Below, piece after piece: positions 6,534 to 8,782 of a stretch of 8,782 nt of DNA. Position numbers and translations under genes: made by a program. This DNA is from an uncultured Anaerolineaceae bacterium (GTDB lineage: Bacteria > Chloroflexota > Anaerolineae > Anaerolineales > Anaerolineaceae), in assembly GCA_937897615.1 (NCBI GenBank), contig CALCNO010000219.1:1-8782 (forward strand), in the 5' to 3' direction. The notes beneath the pieces are model-generated. The model searched no databases. It was given only the letters and a program-made list of their open reading frames with translations, and was not told the origin of the DNA. How positions within the stretch are numbered: the stretch's first letter is position 1; each line of letters opens with the position of its first letter.

Positions 6534-7172
6534 ATGACAGAAACTTTGAAAACCCAAACAAAACCCCGCTGGTCGCTTGAAATGTATCTCCGCAAGGCCT
6601 TTAAGGTAGTGATTGACCCTGTGGCAGCTGCGTTTCTTAAAATCGGGATTACTCCCAATACCATCACGGGGATTGGCTTTATCCTCAGCACAGTCGCTGC
6701 TTTTTTGCTTGCAAAAGGTTGGTTCACTGCCGGCGGCCTGGTACTTCTGCTTGCCGGGCCATTGGATGTGATTGATGGTTCCATGGCGCGCCTGATCGGT
6801 CCCCCTACACCGTATGGCGCTTTGATCGATTCCGTCACCGATCGTTATTCGGAACTGGTAGTGCTTGGCGGGTTGCTCTTTTTCTATTTACACCTACAAA
6901 ATGACACGGCAATTCTTTTGATCTTTTTGGCAGCGGGTGGTTCCATACTGGTTTCTTACGTAAAGGCGCGCGCTGAAGGGCTGGGCCAGAATTGCAAAGT
7001 AGGCGTGTTGACCCGGGTTGAGCGGTTGATTATTATGATTGCCTGTTTGGTATTCAGGATTCCAATGGTGGCGCTTTGGGTTATTGCTATTCTGGCAAAT
7101 GTCACCGCGATCCAACGCCTTCTGTTTGTGCGCAAGCAGGTTGTCAAAAATGCTGAAAGGAAAACATCATGA
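6534..7172 (+). CDS. CDP-alcohol phosphatidyltransferase, phosphatidylinositol-phosphate-synthase-like
   Basis: 212 residues from the ATG at 6534. The full family signature D-x2-D-G-x2-A-R-x8-G-x3-D-x3-D is present: Asp78, Asp81, Gly82, Ala85, Arg86, Gly95, Asp99 and Asp103. The aspartates hold two metal ions, and Asp103 is the expected base. About six membrane helices are visible. These integral membrane enzymes replace CMP of a CDP-diacylglycerol with an alcohol. The segment SYVKARAEGLG (141-151) followed by VERLI (162-166) resembles actinobacterial and archaeal phosphatidylinositol/archaetidylinositol phosphate synthases more than PgsA of E. coli, so inositol-1-phosphate is a plausible acceptor; glycerol-3-phosphate is the alternative. 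Chloroflexota relatives such as Chloroflexus are known to contain phosphatidylinositol, which fits. Its stop overlaps the lgt start (ATGA). Confidence 0.88.
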   Translation: MTETLKTQTKPRWSLEMYLRKAFKVVIDPVAAAFLKIGITPNTITGIGFILSTVAAFLLAKGWFTAGGLVLLLAGPLDVIDGSMARLIGPPTPYGALIDSVTDRYSELVVLGGLLFFYLHLQNDTAILLIFLAAGGSILVSYVKARAEGLGQNCKVGVLTRVERLIIMIACLVFRIPMVALWVIAILANVTAIQRLLFVRKQVVKNAERKTS

Positions 7173-7972
7173 TTAATGGTTTTACGATTCTGGGTGTAAA
7201 AATTTATTTCTACGCGATCATTATTATTATCGGCGCTGTGGCCGGTGCTTTTTTGGCTGCACACGAGGCCAAACGCAAGGGATTTTCGAGCGATATCGTC
7301 TGGGATGTGCTACCCTGGCTATTGATTGCTGGCATTATTGGCGCGCGCTTATGGCATGTGTTCACGCCATCAGATTCCATGTTGATCGATGGCAAGAACC
7401 CCTATTTCATTTACCCTCTCGATATCGTCAAAATCCGCGCCGGCGGGCTGGGAATCCCCGGCGGTGTAATTGGCGGCGTCATTGCGCTGTGGCTTTACAC
7501 CCGCAAGAAGAAACTTGTTTTTGGCCAATGGATGGATACTCTGGCTCCCGGTGTTGCTCTGGCTCAGGCGATCGGCAGGTGGGGAAACTTTGTCAACCAG
7601 GAACTCTACGGTTACCCAACAACTCTGCCATGGGGCATCAAGATTGACGCCTTGCACGGCGGTGACCCGGCACTCCGCTATCATCCGTTGTTCTTTTATG
7701 AATTCCTGTTGAATTTGCTCAACGTAGGCATCCTCTTGCTCATCTCCCGAAAATGGAACAGCAAATTCAAGAATGGCGACGTCTTCCTGATTTATGTCAG
7801 TATTTACAGCTTTGGCAGATTCTTCCTTGAATTCCTCAAAGTAGACCAGAACACTATCTGGGGGCTGTATACCAACCAGTTGGTAATGGCGGTGTTGTTT
7901 GTATTTTCTGTAGGCTTCTTGCTGGTACGCCACCTTTCTGGCAAAAAGACAAGCGCCGAGAACCAGGAATAG
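7169..7972 (+). CDS. lgt: Prolipoprotein diacylglyceryl transferase Lgt
   Basis: 267 residues, about seven membrane segments (near 11-31, 49-65, 92-110, 122-136, 177-193, 204-222, 234-254), usual length for the family. The Lgt signature reads GRWGNFVNQELYG (136-148), with Arg137 equivalent to the essential Arg143 of E. coli. YHPLFFYE (171-178) matches the conserved HP-x-x-x-YE block, and YSFGRFFLEF (213-222) gives Tyr213 and Arg217 for E. coli Tyr235 and Arg239. The loop GGLGIPGGVIGG (92-103) has Pro98 where E. coli has His103. Lgt moves diacylglycerol from phosphatidylglycerol to the lipobox cysteine of prelipoproteins on the outer face of the cytoplasmic membrane, the first step of lipoprotein maturation. 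Start: AAAGGA (7156-7161), seven bases before ATG, overlapping the previous stop by four bases. Confidence 0.96.
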   Translation: MINGFTILGVKIYFYAIIIIIGAVAGAFLAAHEAKRKGFSSDIVWDVLPWLLIAGIIGARLWHVFTPSDSMLIDGKNPYFIYPLDIVKIRAGGLGIPGGVIGGVIALWLYTRKKKLVFGQWMDTLAPGVALAQAIGRWGNFVNQELYGYPTTLPWGIKIDALHGGDPALRYHPLFFYEFLLNLLNVGILLLISRKWNSKFKNGDVFLIYVSIYSFGRFFLEFLKVDQNTIWGLYTNQLVMAVLFVFSVGFLLVRHLSGKKTSAENQE

Positions 7973-7993
7973 CCGTTATCTAATTGAGGTCAG

Positions 7994-8740
7994 ATGAATA
8001 GATTTATTGTGCTGGGATCTTCCAACGCGGTTCCAAAGATTGGCCAGGAGAATACGCATTTGTTTGTTGCCGCGGGAGACAGACAGGTTCTTGTCGATTG
8101 TGGCAATAATGCTTTGGTCGCGCTGCAAAAGAAGGGTATTGGGCCAGATGAGATCACTGACCTGATCCTGACCCATTTTCACCCGGATCACGCCGGCAGT
8201 TTGCCCAATCTCCTCATGGGAATGTGGCTGGAGAAGCGTACCAACCCCCTGGCAATCCACGGCCTGGAATTTACCCTCGACCGGGCAAAGGCACTGCTGG
8301 GGTTGTTCGGTTGGGCCAACTGGGCAAACATGTACCCGGTTACCTTTCACACGATTCCTGAGAATGAACTACACCAGCTCTTTTCCGGTTCAGAATTGAC
8401 TGTTCGCGCTGCTACTGTCAAGCATCTTATCCCAACCATCGGGGTGCGGTTTGATTTTCGCGAGGGCCGATCGATCACCTACAGCTGTGATACCGAACCC
8501 TGTGAATCTCTGGAAGCATTGGCTCACGGGAGCGATGTGTTGCTGCAGGAATCGGCGGGGCCAGGCAAAGGGCATACATCAGCGCGCCAGGCCGGGGAGG
8601 TTGCCGCAAAGGCCGGCGTGAGCAAACTGGTGCTCATCCATTATGACCAAAGGGTGGGGATTGCAACTTTGGTCAATGAGGCGAAGATTAATTTTCCTGG
8701 CGAGGTGGTTGCCGCGCTTGACGGAATGGAACTCTATTAA
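7994..8740 (+). CDS. RNase Z-like metallo-beta-lactamase-fold hydrolase
   Basis: 248 residues. Metal ligands of the beta-CASP/RNase Z-like MBL fold are all visible: THFHPDH (His61, His63, Asp65, His66), His144 in VKHLIPTIGVRF, Asp166 in YSCDTEP, His194 in GHTSA and His216 in LIHYD. The opening FIVLGSSNAVPKIGQENT also resembles RNase Z. However, the flexible arm that RNase Z uses to hold tRNA, normally between the His144 and Asp166 positions, is absent: only about 20 residues join them. The protein is therefore more likely a two-metal hydrolase of another phosphodiester, lactone or sulfate ester than a tRNA 3' endonuclease. The start is backed by GAGG (7986-7989), four bases before ATG. It lies 21 bases after lgt, so it is probably in the same transcript. 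The substrate is unknown. Confidence 0.9.
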   Translation: MNRFIVLGSSNAVPKIGQENTHLFVAAGDRQVLVDCGNNALVALQKKGIGPDEITDLILTHFHPDHAGSLPNLLMGMWLEKRTNPLAIHGLEFTLDRAKALLGLFGWANWANMYPVTFHTIPENELHQLFSGSELTVRAATVKHLIPTIGVRFDFREGRSITYSCDTEPCESLEALAHGSDVLLQESAGPGKGHTSARQAGEVAAKAGVSKLVLIHYDQRVGIATLVNEAKINFPGEVVAALDGMELY

Positions 8741-8782
8741 TTACCAGCCATCCAGATAGTTACGCCATTCATTGTTTTCATC
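8741..8782 (-). CDS. Possible C-terminus of a convergent gene (partial)
   Basis: Read on the - strand, the last 42 bases give 13 residues (DENNEWRNYLDGW) and then TAA at 8743-8741, directly abutting the stop of the MBL-fold gene. The composition looks protein-like and nothing else explains these bases, but 13 residues cannot identify a family. If real, the two genes converge with no intergenic space. Confidence 0.35.
   Translation of the reverse strand, partial: DENNEWRNYLDGW

Noticed and set aside
7370..7933. A 187-codon open frame on the - strand within lgt.
   Set aside because: It lies opposite the conserved Lgt signature and shows no protein family features.

Overview
The window looks like chromosomal DNA from a Chloroflexota bacterium, most likely of the Anaerolineae type. 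This is an inference from protein style: a 7TM-type sensor joined to the winged/sigma-like helix-turn-helix common in that phylum, a membrane-anchored Ig-like domain behind a Thr/Pro-rich linker, and a phosphatidylinositol-phosphate-synthase-like enzyme next to lgt. No rRNA or other marker fixes the taxon. Base composition is moderate and even. I see no mobile element, tRNA, rRNA or CRISPR array. Apart from a few bases at the right edge, everything is coded on the + strand with very short gaps.

Left unit (1 to 6470): the 3' end of a purine nucleoside phosphorylase gene is followed by a two-TM protein with an extracellular Ig-like domain, a GNAT acetyltransferase, a 636-residue membrane sensor ending in a helix-turn-helix, a three-S1-domain RNA-binding protein and an FtsK/SpoIIIE DNA translocase. 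Gaps are 21, 12, 8 and 25 bases, then a 4-base ATGA overlap between the S1 gene and ftsK. This is what a single operon looks like, with translation coupling at its end.

Right unit (about 6480 to 8740): a 63-base gap after ftsK holds a good sigma70-type promoter (TTGACA, 17-base spacer, TAGGAT). It is followed by a CDP-alcohol phosphatidyltransferase, lgt (4-base ATGA overlap) and an RNase Z-like metallo-beta-lactamase-fold hydrolase. The first two are membrane lipid enzymes: one makes a phospholipid headgroup, and Lgt takes diacylglycerol from phosphatidylglycerol to lipidate lipoproteins. The last 42 bases look like the C-terminus of a convergent gene on the - strand.

Most of the window is housekeeping. 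The least ordinary item is the sensor: it has the N-terminal membrane part of a 7TM histidine kinase and a GAF-like middle, but a helix-turn-helix where the kinase should be. That suggests a one-component, membrane-tethered regulator placed directly upstream of an RNA-binding protein and the chromosome translocase. I found no convincing evidence of a wholly new multi-gene system.
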